Shown: piece after piece, positions 10,649 to 21,150 of the stretch
Layout of the letters: every line of letters begins with the position of its first letter
How positions within the stretch are numbered: the first letter of the stretch is position 1
Assembly: GCA_021186555.1 (NCBI GenBank)
Contig: JAJKFL010000002.1
Coordinates: forward strand, 2,426,501 to 2,490,500
DNA from: Reticulitermes speratus
Taxonomy: Eukaryota; Arthropoda; Insecta; Blattodea; Rhinotermitidae
Direction of reading: 5' to 3'
DNA: 64,000 nucleotides
The notes under the pieces: model-generated
What the model saw: the letters and a program-made list of their open reading frames with translations, nothing else
Databases searched by the model: none
Told to the model about the DNA's origin: nothing
Program-made: the position numbers and the translations under genes

Positions 10649-10803
10649 ATCTATTATTCCCTATAAGTAATAATATTACAATGCATGCACATTATTAGTT
10701 AAAATTAGTTACTCCAAAAACTTAATAATTATACTGTAACCAATTTTAACTACTAATGTGCATGCATTTTGATATAATTCCTTATAGGGAATAATAGACA
10801 GTT
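10649..10803. repeat. Inverted repeat with about 65-bp arms
   Basis: The left arm (TATTATTCCCTATAAG ... AATGCATGCACATTA ... TTAAAATTAG) is mirrored at 10736-10803 with roughly 85-90% identity around a 22-base spacer. It may be a small foldback transposon; no target duplication is recognised. Confidence 0.7.
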
Positions 10804-10824
10804 TACATACTTTTAACGTGTTAA

Positions 10825-11222
10825 CTGTGGAGGGAGGCCTCCACGTCGGCATACTTTTCATTTTATGGTACTGTAATTCCTCGGGTTGCGGATTGAGGAA
10901 CGGCCTCCGGATATGGAGGGTAGCTGCGAATACATTGAATAAGCTGTCGCGGACAGCCGACAAGGGGTGGCCCTCCAGCTTGGGGGTTGGGCGAGGTGCT
11001 AACAACTCTCACCGTAAAACATTACCATGTTACGAAACACTATACAAAGCCTCGGACCTGGACTGATTCTTTGGATAGGGACAGGTGGCGGGCTGTTGTG
11101 AATGCGGTAATGAACCTTCGGGTTCCACAAAACGCGGGGAATTTCTTGACTAGCTGACGACCTGTTAGCTTCTCAAGAAGGACTGTGCTCCATGGAGTTA
11201 GTTAGTTAGTTAGTTAGTAATT
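10825..11222 (+). mobile_element. Chimeric retroposon: unknown 5' part joined to a LINE-A 3' end
   Basis: The 5' part contains GGTTGCGGATTGAGGAACGG, CTCCAGCTTGGGGGTTGG and TTACCATGTTACGAAACAC. It is followed from about 11066 by the LINE-A 3' end (GGGACAGGTGGCGGGCTG, GCGGGGAATTTCTTGACT) and (AGTT)n. The same junction recurs at 38325-38665, so this is a repeat family, not a chance neighbour. It looks like a LINE-A-dependent non-autonomous retroposon. The minus strand of the 5' part gives a frame of the type [11 protein letters not shown], whose significance I cannot judge. Confidence 0.65.
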
Positions 11223-11656
11223 CCTACGCGATGATGGCCGGTACACACGGCCGAAACATCCTTCTGACAAACAAAACAGCCGATACTGACACCGCTGGCT
11301 ACCCTAGCCGGACGTTCCACGCATTCGCCCGTTCCTCTGTCAGCACGTCGCGTCGTGTAGCGAAGTCTCCTCTCCCTACTTGAGGCAAGCTCGCAGTTTC
11401 AGTCCCAGTAGGCTCTCAGCAGAAACACAGTACGCGGCCGCAGTGCTCCCTGGGCTATCACTTAGTGTGCTGCTTGATGAAACCTTAAAAGAAACCGGAG
11501 CTGCTTACGGCCACACAAAACAAAGAAATGTCCGTGGATAGCGCACAGAGATCATCGATACTAAACCCCATGGGACAAAGTCACACAGAACAACGAGAAT
11601 CCAATTTCCTAAATCTCCTTCGCACTTCTTTCCTTCAAGGCTTATACAACAGAATG
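11223..11656. other. Unique sequence with one decayed ribozyme-like motif
   Basis: At 11229-11260 GCGATGATGGCCGG is followed by CGGCCGAAACAT: a perfect GGCCG/CGGCC hairpin and GAAACAT, but the CTGA start is lost and no cleavage-site triplet follows. Otherwise no gene; the segment is GC-richer than its neighbours. Confidence 0.4.
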
Positions 11657-12245
11657 TCTTCTTCGGTGGCACTACAGTCCAATGCGGACCTTCGGTGGCA
11701 CTACAGTCCAATGCGGACCTTCGGTGGCACTACAGTCCAATGCGGACCTTCTGTGGCACTACAGTCCAATGCGGACCTTCGGTGGCACTACAGTCCAATG
11801 CGGACCTTCGGTGGCACTACAGTCCAATGCGGACCTTCGGTGGCACTACAGTCCAATGTGGACCTTCGGTGGCACTACAGTCCAATGCGGACCTTCTGTG
11901 GCACTACAGTCCAATGCGGACCTTCGGTGGCACTACAGTCCAATGCGGACCTTCGGTGGCACTACAGTCCAATGCGGACCTTCGGTGGCACTACAGTCCA
12001 ATGCGGACCTTCGGTGGCACTACAGTCCAATGCGGACCTTCGGTGGCACTACAGTCCAATGCGGACCTTCGGTGGCACTACAGTCCAATGCGGACCTTCG
12101 GTGGCACTACAGTCTAATGCGGACCTTCGGTGGCACTACAGTCCAATGCGGACCTTCGGTGGCACTACAGTCCAATGCGGACCTTCGGTGGCACTACAGT
12201 CCAATGCGGACCTTCAGTGGCACTACAGTCCAATGCGGACCTTCG
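11657..12245 (-). repeat. 29-bp minisatellite grown from the 3' end of a LINE, about 20 copies
   Basis: On the minus strand the unit is AAGGTCCGCATTGGACTGTAG plus TGCCACCG. The first copy is the end of the adjacent LINE reading frame (codons for KVRIGL, then TAG) and the next bases are its 3' terminus. Twenty copies of this end-plus-stop segment follow. Length 29 is not a multiple of three, so open frames shift in and out of phase on the plus strand (up to 291 codons), all artefacts. Confidence 0.85.
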
Positions 12246-12990
12246 CCTCCTTAATGGCCATTTCCCAGTCAGCTCTGTTTTTTGACCTTTCTTTCCAGTT
12301 GTTAATTTTACACTTCTTAATGTCTGTTTGTACACAATTCCACCATCTGTTTCTTGGTCGTCCTCTTGGTCGACTTCCTTGGGGATTATTATTAAATACT
12401 TGACTTACTGTTCTTTTATTCTCCATTCTGTTAACATGACCAATCCATTTGAGCCGACTTATTCCGACAAATGACAGTATATCTAAATCTACAAACGCCT
12501 GCTTTAGTTCCTTTGTTATGTCGCTTTCTCCAATTTTTATTTACTTTAAATGCCCCAAATATTCTTCTCAAAATTTTTCGTTCAAAAACTGCCAGCCCTT
12601 TAGCAATGTCCACACTTCTGCTCCGTATGTTACCACAGGTCTTATTAATGTCTTATAAATTTTAACGTTTGCTGCTCTACGTACTGATTGAATCTTTAGT
12701 AAAGGAAGAAGTGCACAGTATGCTCTATTTGCATTTGTAATTCTTTTTTCAATCTCTGGTCTTAATTCATTTTTATTTGTTAAGACTGTACCAAGATATG
12801 TATAGTCTTTCATTATTTCAAAATTATACGTACCAATTTTTACATTTTCATTCTCGTTGTAGGGCTTTCGTGATACTGTCATAAATTTTGTATTTTTCTC
12901 ATTTATTTCTAATCCCATCCTATTTGCTTGTTCTATCAGTGCACTAAATACTTCTGTTACATCCATACAGCAGAATATAGGCAGCTGCAA
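12223..12990 (-). pseudogene. 5'-truncated LINE (LINE-C), reverse transcriptase C-terminal region
   Basis: Three minus-strand frames at 12568-12990, 12431-12613 and 12223-12426 follow one another as parts of a single non-LTR retrotransposon protein. Recognisable pieces are EINEKNTKF, YTYLGTVLTNK, EIEKRITNANRAY, RPVVTYGAEVWTL, AVFERKILRRIFG, VSQVFNNNPQGS and GRPRNRWW, ending KEAKVRIGL then a stop. These are typical of the region after the catalytic palm and the C-terminus of insect endonuclease-reverse transcriptase LINEs. The catalytic FADD-type motif is not included. At least two frame changes separate the pieces, so it is dead. It runs directly into the 29-bp array. Confidence 0.85.
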
Positions 12991-13796
12991 TTTCTGTCGG
13001 TTTAAAATTTTCAGTAATGGCTTAAATTTTAGCAGAAGCGAGCGACAACGGCCAAGTGTTTGCTGTTATGTCGTACGTTCCATTTCAGCAGCACATCAAA
13101 GTCTTCGGAACGTATTCTGTCGAAAGGCCGGCCCAATTCTTCACTTTCGTGACACGAATGTTTCTTCAGGAAGCAATGTACAGACCACAATTACACTCAC
13201 AGCAAAGTATACATTCATGCAGCGAATTTTGTGTCAAATTCTAATTCAATATTGCTATACCGTGTTAATCAGATTCCGTTCATTCCGGTTTAGTATTGTT
13301 ACCATGTTAAACAGAATCCGCTCATTGCGGTTTGGTATTTATTACAGTGTTAAACGGGTTCCGCTTATTCCGGTCTAGTAGTTCTTGCCGTGTTAAACAG
13401 GTTCAACTTATTACGGAAGGACTTTGCATCCGTTCCTACGCTGTATTTTCGGAGTCAATAAATCTTCCGATAAATAAAGGTTTCCGTATAACCTTAATTA
13501 TTCTACACAGGCTGCTGTATCTATCCTTTTACAGTCTTTATAACAAACGGCATATCATACAATCAGCATTTAATAATCTTCTTTTTACGGTTTTCAATAA
13601 ATTCAGGTCTCAAGGGAAATTACGACTTTAATGTTTATTTCATAATTTTGGTGCGGAACTGTATATTCGGGTTCATTGTCCTGTTATATCGATTAAGCAA
13701 TACGCCATGTTTAAATACCAAAATCAAGAACGTGATGCGCGGGTTATTTTCCGCTTATTGGGAAGAAGAGAAATACATACAGGGTGTTGAGAAACC
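12991..13796. other. Unique sequence containing a diverged 43-bp repeat
   Basis: At 13256-13430 four diverged units of 42-43 bp (GTTAATCAGATTCCG, GTTAAACAGAATCCG and so on, each followed by CATT-CGGTTT-like sequence) can be aligned by eye. No protein family is recognised in the open frames at 13056-13244 and 13332-13631. Confidence 0.5.
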
Positions 13797-14042
13797 TTAA
13801 GAAAGAGACCACTTGGAAGACCTAGGCGTAGATGGGAGGGTAATGTTAAAGTGGATCATAAAAAAATGGAATAGGATCGTAAAGTACGGACTGGATTCAT
13901 ATGGCTCAGGACAGCGGCAAGTGGCGGGCTCTTGTAAAAACGGTAATGGAGCTTCGGGTACCGTAAAATACGGGGAAATTCTTGACTAGCTGAGGAACTG
14001 CCAGCTTTTCAAGAAGGGCTCTGCCCCATGGGGTCAGTAAAT
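13797..14042 (+). mobile_element. LINE-A 3' end, diverged
   Basis: GGAAGACCTAGGCGTAGATG, GGCTCAGGACAGCGGC, GTGGCGGGCTCTTG, TTCTTGACTAGCTGAGG and TCAAGAAGGGCTCTG follow the order of the LINE-A 3' end. The usual terminal AGTT run is reduced to GGGGTCAGTAAA. Older than the other copies. Confidence 0.75.
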
Positions 14043-14289
14043 ACTGTCCATGTAAGAATCTGAAAAACCAGAACCTCAGGACACAAGACCAGCTAACTGT
14101 GCAGTTCCCTTTCCGTCAACAATGTGAACTGCAGCAAAACGTAAAGAGACGAGAAGCCAGACGCAACTTTAAACAAGAATTAAACAAACAGCTGCAACGT
14201 TCTCATTTATTTCCTTAAATCTGCCGGTTGCAAGCCGTGATAAACGCCTACGTCACAAAAAACAGCAAAATCCTGCTTTAAATACGAAA

Positions 14290-16560
14290 TAAAATCGGTT
14301 TTTATTTAAAGACTCAGCTCGTACCGCGCAGTAAACACACTCCGTCTCAGTTATACAAACCAATCAGTTAATGCTGTACAGTGAAATAATAGCTGTTTGT
14401 TCTGAGATCCACACAAAACACATAAATACAGTCCGTACCGCGCAGTAAACACACTCCATCTCAGTTATACAAACCAATCAGTTAATGCTGTACAGTGAAA
14501 TAATAGCTGTTTGTTCTGAGATCCACACAAAACACATAAATACAGTCCGTACCGCGCAGTAAACACACTCCATCTCAGTTATACAAACCAATCAGTTAAT
14601 GCTGTACAGTGAAACAATAGCTGTTTGTTCTGAGATCCACACAAAACACATAAATACAGTCCGTACCGCGCAGTAAACACACTCCATCTCAGTTATACAA
14701 ACCAATCAGTTAATGCTGTACAGTGAAATAATAGCTGTTTGTTCTGAGATCCACACAAAACACATAAATACAGTCCGTACCGCGCAGTAAACACACTCCA
14801 TCTCAGTTATACAAACCAATCAGTTAATGCTGTACAGTGAAATAATCGCTGTTTGTTCTGAGATCCACACAAAACACATAAATACAGTCCGTACCGCGCA
14901 GTAAACACACTCCGTCTCAGTTATACAAACCAGTCAGTTAATGCTGTACAGTGAAATAATCGCTGTTTGTTCTGAGATCCACACAAAACACATAAATACA
15001 GTCCGTACCGCGCAGTAAACACACTCCGTCTCAGTTATACAAACCAGTCAGTTAATGCTGTACAGTGAAATAATCGCTGTTTGTTCTGAGATCCACACAA
15101 AACACATAAATACAGTCCGTACCGCGCAGTAAACACACTCCGTCTCAGTTACACAAACCAGTCAGTTAATGTTGTACAGTGAAATAATCGCTGTTTGTTC
15201 TGAGATCCACACAAAACACATAAATACAGTCCGTACCGCGCAGTAAACACACTCCGTCTCAGTTACACAAACCAGTCAGTTAATGTTGTACAGTGAAATA
15301 ATCGCTGTTTGTTCTGAGATCCACACAAAACACATAAATACAGTCCGTACCGCGCAGTAAACACACTCCGTCTCAGTTATACAAACCAGTCAGTTAATGC
15401 TGTACAGTGAAATAATCGCTGTTTGTTCTGAGATCCACACAAAACACATAAATACAGTCCGTACCGCGCAGTAAACACACTCCGTCTCAGTTATACAAAC
15501 CAGTCAGTTAATGCTGTACAGTGAAATAATCGCTGTTTGTTCTGAGATCCACACAAAACACATAAATACAGTCCGTACCGCGCAGTAAACACACTCCATC
15601 TCAGTTATACAAACCAATCAGTTAATGCTGTACAGTGAAATAATAGCTGTTTGTTCTGAGATCCACACAAAACACATAAATACAGTCCGTACCGCGCAGT
15701 AAACACACTCCATCTCAGTTATACAAACCAATCAGTTAATGCTGTACAGTGAAATAATCGCTGTTTGTTCTGAGATCCACACAAAACACATAAATACAGT
15801 CCGTACCGCGCAGTAAACACACTCCGTCTCAGTTATACAAACCAGTCAGTTAATGCTGTACAGTGAAATAATCGCTGTTTGTTCTGAGATCCACACAAAA
15901 CACATAAATACAGTCCGTACCGCGCAGTAAACACACTCCGTCTCAGTTATACAAACCAGTCAGTTAATGCTGTACAGTGAAATAATCGCTGTTTGTTCTG
16001 AGATCCACACAAAACACATAAATACAGTCCGTACCGCGCAGTAAACACACTCCGTCTCAGTTACACAAACCAGTCAGTTAATGTTGTACAGTGAAATAAT
16101 CGCTGTTTGTTCTGAGATCCACACAAAACACATAAATACAGTCCGTACCGCGCAGTAAACACACTCCGTCTCAGTTACACAAACCAGTCAGTTAATGTTG
16201 TACAGTGAAATAATCGCTGTTTGTTCTGAGATCCACACAAAACACATAAATACAGTCCGTACCGCGCAGTAAACACACTCCGTCTCAGTTATACAAACCA
16301 GTCAGTTAATGCTGTACAGTGAAATAATCGCTGTTTGTTCTGAGATCCACACAAAACACATAAATACAGTCCGTACCGCGCAGTAAACACACTCCGTCTC
16401 AGTTATACAAACCAGTCAGTTAATGCTGTACAGTGAAATAATCGCTGTTTGTTCTGAGATCCACACAAAACACATAAATACACTGTGTGGGCAGAACGTA
16501 GAATTTGTGAATGTCAAACCTGGCGGTACATATAGTAACCGCTAGGATTTCAAAGGTTAA
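14290..16560 (+). mobile_element. TTAA-type element with a 114-bp array (copy 3)
   Basis: The right end is intact: the tail CACTGTGTGGGCAGAACG to ATTTCAAAGG closes with TTAA at 16557-16560. The left end starts at TTTATTTAAAGACTCAG, as in copy 1 just before its array, but the outer CCCTTTA terminus is not found, so the 5' edge is probably lost. No transposase. Confidence 0.6.
14305..16480 (+). repeat. 114-bp array, 19 units with an 8-unit higher-order repeat
   Basis: Variant marks show higher-order structure. CATCTCAG occurs at 14571, 14685, 14799, then 15597 and 15711; CTCAGTTACAC occurs in adjacent units near 15147 and 15261, then near 16059 and 16173. Each later mark lies exactly 912 bp (8 x 114) after an earlier one, so about 14685-15570 was duplicated as a block to 15597-16480. 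Confidence 0.93.
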
Positions 16561-17995
16561 GCGACAATGCATCTGCTTTACTGTTGTAGTGAAAACATCT
16601 TACTTTTTATCAGGAAATTAGGACTGTCAGACTACGGCATCATTCACACATTTACATGCTGACAGCTGACGTCAATCGAGTTACACTTTAATAGATTAAA
16701 CATTTAATATCAATCGATTACTGGACAGTGTAACTGGTTAATGGTTGAAGCACATTCTGCCAAGAAAAAATTAAGATGATTTATTAGACGATCAGTAACA
16801 CATGTGGCATTTGAAATCGGAGGCCAAAAGAAATATATTGGCAAACTCCCAATTCAAGTCACATGGTCAGACACCAGACGGTCCTATTTTTTCACACCTT
16901 CAGGCAACTCATAGCGGATAAAAATTTGGAAGCTAACAGCCAACAGGAAACGCATACTGATAAAGGCGGTCCTTTCACACATGTGCAAACACACACCTAA
17001 AAAAGGGGGGGTGGGGTTTCGACAGGGACTTTGCTGCTCTCAGGGGTGCATTATTGTACAAAACTGGAAACGAGTGCACTTATTGCAGTTTGTATATTGA
17101 CATCTGTGTCAAAATTCCATCGTTCGGCTTCAGGACAATTTTTATTTCTCTTCCAAAAATGACCTTATCTTAAAATAGGTAATATTACCATAAATTTTAG
17201 CTCTATATTGTAATTCAGGCGTACCGCTGGAAAAGGACGAAAACCCAAGTACGACGCAAAGACCGCCGGCTTGATGCATTACTCAAACCGGTCAATTTGT
17301 AAACCAGAGCAAAGGAGACATAAACGATATAGAAAATATATAGTACTGCCAAAAATTATTCTGAATATTAAGTGGATACTATTACACACACACATACACA
17401 AACGATTTAATATCCATCTACTATACCATAACCTGCGAATTAAGCGAATGACACATTTCTCGTTAAAACATCTGCAAACTTTAGGCCATCAAAAATGTTA
17501 CGGCACACAAAAAGTAACATTTCACTTTACTGCAACGTTACTAAGGCTATAAACAATAATAAAGGCGTCGCACGTGCAAATACAAATTAAATTTCGAAAC
17601 TTAGCCACAAACATATTTAGACGCTTTAAGTTCAGTGCGCCTAGGGGCATAATGCAGACGTACTTAATCAAACTGCTCCACACTCCTCGAAAAATTGGTG
17701 GGTAGAGACAGACGGGGCTTAAAGGGGATATCACAGTACAAAACGGGTTGAGGCCACAGCTTTGTCATTGCAATTACTCACACTGTTAGCATATGATTTG
17801 CGAGGGTGTCATGCATTTTGTAACAGCGTTGCCGACTGCACGGGCGGCACGCTGCAATGTATGTGCTGTCTTCTACCGCTTGAACACTGGTATCGTGGGT
17901 TCGAATCCAATTTGAGATGCGTATGCGTCTGCGTGTTTTATATGCCGGTAATATGTATTCGCTAAAGACACCGCGACATCAATAAAACACTAATT
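16561..17995. other. Unique sequence; possible tRNA-like fragment near 17890
   Basis: No gene recognised. GTGGGTTCGAATCCAATT at 17895-17912 resembles a pol III B box, but no A box or stems can be placed upstream, so at most a SINE relic. Short open frames at 17271-17552 and 17522-17734 have no family match. Confidence 0.4.
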
Positions 17996-18712
17996 AAAAT
18001 TACTGAAAACAATACAGCACAAAAAATACAACACAGACAATACACTACAAAAGATACAACACAAACAATACAACACAAATAATGCAGCACAACAATACAG
18101 CACAAACAATACAACACAAATAATGCAGTACTAACAATACAGCACAAACAATACAACACAAATAATGCAGCACAACAAAACAGCACAAACAATACAACAC
18201 AAATAATGCAGTACTAACAATACAGCACAAACAATACAACACAAATAATGCAGCACTAACAATACAGCACAAAATACAACACAAATAATGCAGCACTAGC
18301 AATACAGCACAAACAATACAACACAATAATGCAGCACTAGCAATACAGCACAAACAATACAACACAAATAATGCAGCACAACAATACAGCACAAACAATA
18401 CAACACAAATAATGCAGCACAACAATACAGCACAAACAATACAACACAAATAATGCAGCACAACAATACAGCACAAACAATACAACACAAATAATGCAGC
18501 ACAACAATACAGCACAAACAATACAACACAAATAATGCACCACTAGCAATAAAGCACAAACAATACAACACAAATAATGCAGCACTAGCAATAAAGCACA
18601 AACAATACAACAGATAATACAGTACAAGGCACAACACAAACCATACATCACAAACAATAGAGTACTAGCAAAACAGCAAAAACAATACAATACAGTACAA
18701 ACAACATAGCAT
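17996..18712 (+). repeat. A/C-rich tandem array, about 41-bp unit built from shorter repeats
   Basis: Units such as AATAATGCAGCACAACAATA plus CAGCACAAACAATACAACAC repeat at 41 bp in 18367-18530 and more loosely elsewhere. They look like multiples of an ancestral AACAATACAGCAC-like motif. The minus strand is read as Cys/Leu-rich open frames in several phases, which is compositional. Confidence 0.9.
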
Positions 18713-18989
18713 AAAAAAAAGAAACAGGCGGACATTAATGTATTCCCATAATGCTCGGCCACACACAAAAACACCTAATAAGGTCCAGTAACAAACAAAA
18801 GTGGGCACTAAACACCAACAGAAGTAAACAAAGAAAACTATCTCGGCTTATTAAAATAGTGAAGTCGCTATTTAGAGAATGTAAAAAACCAAAAAAGACC
18901 AGACATTCACCAACATGATAACTGAAACGCTGCACAGGGTTCAGTACAAACAACATTACAACTTTATTCTGTAATCACCGTGCATCTTT

Positions 18990-19222
18990 TCACAGTCACT
19001 ATTTACATACACCAACTGGATGTAACTTTATTTAAACAACTGTATAGTTTTTTAAAACATATTTAAAAACTTTTTAAAACCCGACATATGTTTCGGCTCT
19101 TATAGAGCCATCTTCAGGGGTTTATTGTCGTTAAAACTGCATATATTTTAACATATGCAGTTAATATATATTAAAAATATGCAGTTTTAACGACAATAAA
19201 CCCCTGTATGTAAATAGTAACA
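18990..19222. repeat. Foldback repeat containing a hammerhead-like motif
   Basis: CAGGGGTTTATTGTCGTTAA at 19116-19135 is inverted at about 19186-19205 (AACGACAATAAACCCCTG), and TATTTACATACA on the left is inverted at 19206-19218. The motif at 19077-19123 lies in the left half only, so the right half looks like a partial inverted copy. Such inverted partial copies are known for Penelope-like elements. Confidence 0.6.
19077..19123 (-). ncRNA. Hammerhead-ribozyme-like motif
   Basis: On the minus strand: AAACCC, CTGAAGA, T, GGCTC-TATA-GAGCC-type hairpin, GAAACATATGTC, GGGTTT. CTGANGA and GAAA are the conserved hammerhead boxes. ACATATGT can form the very short stem III, the following C is the expected cleavage nucleotide, and AAACCC pairs perfectly with GGGTTT as a 6-bp stem I. 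One extra T lies between CTGAAGA and stem II compared with the textbook core. Minimal hammerheads with tiny stem III, thought to act as dimers, are described from Penelope-like elements. The structure is read by eye; activity is unknown. Confidence 0.65.
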
Positions 19223-20046
19223 TTACAACATTTTGAATACTATGTTATGTTTGTATATCACTTCTGTGCAACAGCGTGGAATCCTATCGTTACAGAATTT
19301 GCAATGTGAAAGTTTACTCACATGTAATGTAAAGTAATGTAAAGTAATGCACCGCTTGAAGATGTTTGTGTGCTGAAGAAACATGTTGCAGGAGTATCGG
19401 AAATAAAAAAAAGGTATACAGTTGTGCCGACTGAACATGTATTTACGTATATTTAAACAAAATAAAATTTTATTGCAGGACACAAACAATACACAAGTTC
19501 TGGCACACAACTGATGGAGCCTGCCTTATACTAAACGTTCCAGCAGTACAGGCACGTTGCTACAAAACGCAAATAATTACAGCCTACAGCTCACTGACCT
19601 TTACCCGTGCAGTGTCCGGTGTCTGAGACCAGACCATCTGCAGAACGGTTCTAAATCCATATTACAGAACTCCGGCTCATACATTTAGCAATCGCTTGGC
19701 GAAAGTCTCGGCACAAGCACGTCCGCTGTAGGCTTGGTGTACCAACTTCTGAATAATCATCACTGTCATCAATAAAACATGCAACGTAATGCCAGACTCT
19801 GATGATTGTCATCGTGTTGTGCTTCTGGTATCACTCAGTACAATTCAAGGTCAGTCTAAACACAACTTTTATTATACAGTATATCCAATTATTAAGCACT
19901 ATCTGCTGCAGCTGAATTAAAATAGTTTAATCTGTAACCAAATTCTTAAAAATAAATTTCAGAACTTAACAACTGTAAACTATAAGATCCCATAATACAG
20001 TGTATAACGCAATATGACCTTTTCACCTTTTTCTTATTGTTTTTAT
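19223..20046. other. Unique sequence
   Basis: No gene. GAAACATGTTGCAGG at 19377-19391 preceded by TTGAAGA at 19348-19354 is a weak relative of the ribozyme motif without a clear stem II. The remainder is AT-rich and featureless to me. Confidence 0.35.
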
Positions 20047-20092
20047 GCAAGCCTGATGATGATCCGTGTACAAGATCGAAACATGTAGTTGC
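20047..20092 (+). ncRNA. Hammerhead-ribozyme-like motif with consensus CTGATGA
   Basis: Order: GCAAGC, CTGATGA (20053-20059), T, GATC-loop-GATC hairpin (20061-20077), GAAA (20078-20081), ACATGT, A (cleavage position 20087), GTTGC. The first box is the exact classical consensus. Stem I forms as GCAA-C with GTTGC with one bulged base. Stem II is only four pairs and stem III is the 6-base palindrome ACATGT. As at the other sites, one extra base separates the first box from stem II. Confidence 0.6.
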
Positions 20093-20847
20093 TTAACAAT
20101 TCGATATATAAGAAATGTACTTTGGAGGAATCTAACATGTCTGTCTTTTACGCAGAAACTAGATGCAGCGGGTTTCTCCTAAACGTCGATAAAGGCCTAC
20201 TTGGCTACGTGACATCACATCCCTGAACACAGTCTCCTTCACAGTGACCGCCCTGATAACCCCAAATCTCACATCGGCCCGTTCTGTTTGTCCAATCTCG
20301 ACCCCTGCGCTCTACGTAACCCAGCCCACCACTCGTACTCGCAGTACTTGTTTCAGCGGCACGCTATGACTGCTGTGCTTTAACGAAACAAGGAAAAGCT
20401 TCTATACCGCATTATTGATATCCACTTGCTGACGCGAACGCGCAGTGTTGCGTAAAAAGCGAGCATCAAGTGGGGGCAGTGGCAACTGTTCAACGGCGTG
20501 CTTTCACATACGGCTTACACATTTTTACGAAGATATTCCATTACTGTACAGGACTAACTATATTATCAAGACGTCAGTACGTGTTCGTGTGGGCCCCACA
20601 CAAATAGATTTTGAGCCAACTGAGTGCGCTGTCCTATACTTGATAATGTTGTTTATGCGGAGACGAAGAGAATGAAGTAGCTACACTTACTTCTGAAATT
20701 AGCAAAAACGCAAAAAAAAAAAAATTGGGGGGAATCACTATAGAACAGTACATAGCAAAGCATAAGGAAAGTGCGCACGAGAAACTAATCAACTGTACTA
20801 AGACAGCACAGCTAAGATACGTGGCAACACCAATGGGAAAAGGGCCG
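20093..20847. other. Unique sequence
   Basis: No recognisable gene. A 76-codon frame at 20445-20675 has no known domain. A poly-A run lies at 20712-20723. The segment CACCAATGGGAAAA before the following SINE resembles AACAATGGCAAAA after it and may be a decayed target duplication. Confidence 0.4.
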
Positions 20848-21118
20848 GGTTAGCTCAGTTGGTATACCGACTCGCTACGGGCTGGACGGTCCGAGGATCC
20901 AATCCCGGTTGAGGCGAGATTTTCCGTACCCGTCCAGACCGGCCCTGGGGCCCACCCAGCCTCCTACAAAATGGGTACCGGGTCTCTTTCCCGGGGGTAA
21001 AGCGGCCGGGGCGTGGGTTGACCACCCACCTTCATCTAGCGCCGATGTTGAAGAGTACAGCTATACCTGTACTCCCCCTCTGGGCCTTCGTGGCCTGTTC
21101 TAGGGACTTTACCTTTAA
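20848..21118 (+). mobile_element. SINE-D, near full length
   Basis: The head GCCGGGTTAGCTCAGTTGG is a good A-box-bearing tRNA 5' half, followed by a B-box region (GAGGATCCAATCCCGG). The body has CAGACCGGCCCTGGGGCCCA, CCCGGGGGTAAAGCGGCC and CCCCCTCTGGGCCTTCGTGG, and the tail is TTTACCTTT. Six other copies or fragments occur: 7917, 31328, 32985, 56104, 60712 and 61423. Confidence 0.88.
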
Positions 21119-21150
21119 CAATGGCAAAATAGCATGAAGGACAGAGCAGG

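Noticed and set aside
11528-12403. Plus-strand frame of 291 codons
   Set aside because: Antisense to the LINE-C end and its 29-bp array.
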